Shown here one piece after another: positions 63,324-64,000 of a stretch of 64,000 nt of DNA; positions within the stretch are counted from its first letter, which is position 1; every line of letters begins with the position of its first letter. The DNA is from Enterococcus avium ATCC 14025. Its GTDB lineage: Bacteria; Bacillota; Bacilli; Lactobacillales; Enterococcaceae. The DNA is taken from positions 263,384-327,383 of the forward strand of contig NZ_KE136366.1 of NCBI RefSeq assembly GCF_000406965.1. The letters run 5' to 3'. The notes beneath the pieces are model-generated. The model had not been told where the DNA came from, did not search any database, and was given only the letters and a program-made list of their open reading frames with translations. The translations under genes and the position numbers were made by a program.

Positions 63324-63377
63324 AGGCTCTTCGTCAAATCGTGTTGGTGAAGACAAATTTGAATAAAACTTAGTCCG

Positions 63378-63413
63378 ATATGCGGCGCGTTCTGTGCGCC
63401 GCATATTTTTTTA
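63378..63413 (+). terminator. Terminator after mecA
   Basis: ATATGCGGCGC/GCGCCGCATAT with a short loop and seven T. Confidence 0.9.
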
Positions 63414-63437
63414 ACATTAAAGGAAGTATAACATTTT

Positions 63438-63479
63438 AAGCGGTCAAAGGATTGATACATCAATCTTTTGACCGCTTTT
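63438..63479. repeat. Perfect hairpin upstream of the IS91-type transposase
   Basis: AAGCGGTCAAA(G)GATTG and its complement form a 42-base palindrome ~30 bases before the transposase start. It may be the upstream (ter-like) end of the element or a terminator. Confidence 0.55.
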
Positions 63480-63510
63480 CATCTGGTCTTTTTCCTATTA
63501 AACTGGAGAT

Positions 63511-64000
63511 ATGAAACCCAATATTTTACACGCCATTTTCTTTGATGAATATCAAAACTGGGAGAAATTCAATCAAAGGTACACGAGAAGGATTCGATCC
63601 GTTGTGAAAAGAGAAGTGAAGAAGTTTCGCGATTGTGGTGACCTTAAAAAAGGTTATCGTCTATTTGTCTGTGAAGGATGCCATGATGTAAAGAAAGTGG
63701 CTTTTCGTTGTAAAGGGAAATTTTGTCCAACTTGTGCAACTGGGGAAAGTCAACGGTGGGCAGAGGTTGCGGCGAACGATCTGTTTACAGTGACGCATCG
63801 ACACGTCATCTTCACGATCGATGAAGGTTTACGTGAGATTTTTCTGAAGGAGAAGTATCGTAAGGAGCTTTTAAAAGGATTAATGGATGAAGCTGCACGG
63901 ATACTATTAGATTTTTTTAGAAAGCACCATATACAAGCTGGGGTTGTGGCAACACTCCACACCTTCGGTTCTCAGCTAGAATACAATCCGCATGTTCATT
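63511..64000 (+). CDS. IS91-family transposase, 5' part only
   Basis: About 163 N-terminal residues are visible; the gene runs off the right edge. A zinc-binding N-terminus with CGDL..CEGCHDVKKVAFRCKGKFCPTC, then the Y2 transposase-type segment THRHVIFTIDEGLR and the HUH region EYNPHVH at the edge. IS91 elements transpose by rolling circle. Start ATG 63511 follows CTGGAGAT. Confidence 0.85.
   Translation, partial: MKPNILHAIFFDEYQNWEKFNQRYTRRIRSVVKREVKKFRDCGDLKKGYRLFVCEGCHDVKKVAFRCKGKFCPTCATGESQRWAEVAANDLFTVTHRHVIFTIDEGLREIFLKEKYRKELLKGLMDEAARILLDFFRKHHIQAGVVATLHTFGSQLEYNPHVH

Noticed and set aside
1..64000. CRISPR arrays, tRNA and rRNA genes, prophage genes
   Set aside because: No regularly spaced direct-repeat array, no cloverleaf or rRNA sequence, and no phage structural gene was seen. 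The only tandem repeat is the 153-base duplication before hisS.

Overview
The window reads as chromosome of a low-GC Gram-positive bacterium of the order Lactobacillales, most likely an Enterococcus. The support is gene content and order: prsA/ytxH/hit facing ecsAB, dat, ccrZ, trmB, a comG competence operon running into ytxK and ackA, T-box controlled aminoacyl-tRNA synthetase genes, and spx followed by mecA. A propanediol-utilisation (pdu) microcompartment locus points to an enterococcal group that carries one (for example the E. avium group), but the species call is inference.

Layout. 1-12.4 kb is housekeeping: the 5' part of a PrsA foldase lipoprotein gene, YtxH, HIT, EcsAB, D-amino acid aminotransferase, CcrZ, TrmB, ComGA-GG, YtxK and AckA. 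12.4-35.2 kb is an essentially complete B12-dependent 1,2-propanediol (or glycerol) microcompartment system in three blocks. The first is pduU-pduV, then a cobalamin riboswitch aimed antisense at pocR. The second is pduABCDEGHKJL-eutJ-like-pduMNOPQ-pduF-pduW on the + strand. The third is a convergent mtnK-like-pduS-pduT operon on the - strand. Between the last two lie an AraC/GyrI-type regulator and a small cassette holding a leader peptide, a DUF1062 protein and a truncated ribosomal-protein-L35-like protein. 35.3-43.8 kb holds mixed metabolic genes and a T-box regulated, insertion-less proline-tRNA ligase. 43.9-47.9 kb is a T-box led hisS-aspS operon whose leader is interrupted by structured repeat elements. 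48-60.5 kb holds a YitT protein, an OatA-like O-acetyltransferase, YazA, TrmN6, PlsC, and sbcD-sbcC followed by a SWIM/SNF2 helicase gene. 60.5-64 kb holds a HAD hydrolase, a long AT-rich upstream region of spx, spx, mecA and the 5' part of an IS91-family transposase gene.

How the pdu genes work together. PduF admits the diol. PduCDE (AdoCbl diol dehydratase), kept active by PduGH and supplied with cofactor by PduO and PduS/T, makes propionaldehyde inside a shell of PduA, B, B', J, K, N, U and T. PduQ reduces the aldehyde, or PduP and PduL convert it to propionyl-phosphate, from which PduW makes ATP. PocR is the likely activator. The B12 riboswitch upstream of its 3' end probably makes a pocR antisense RNA only when B12 is absent, the arrangement described for Listeria.

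The observations most worth following are the riboswitch/antisense/palindrome layout around pocR, a repeated intergenic RNA-like element with base-pair covariation at four places near hisS and proS, the leader-peptide/DUF1062/L35-like cassette, and an MtnK-like kinase inside the pdu locus that could salvage 5-deoxyribose from damaged adenosylcobalamin.
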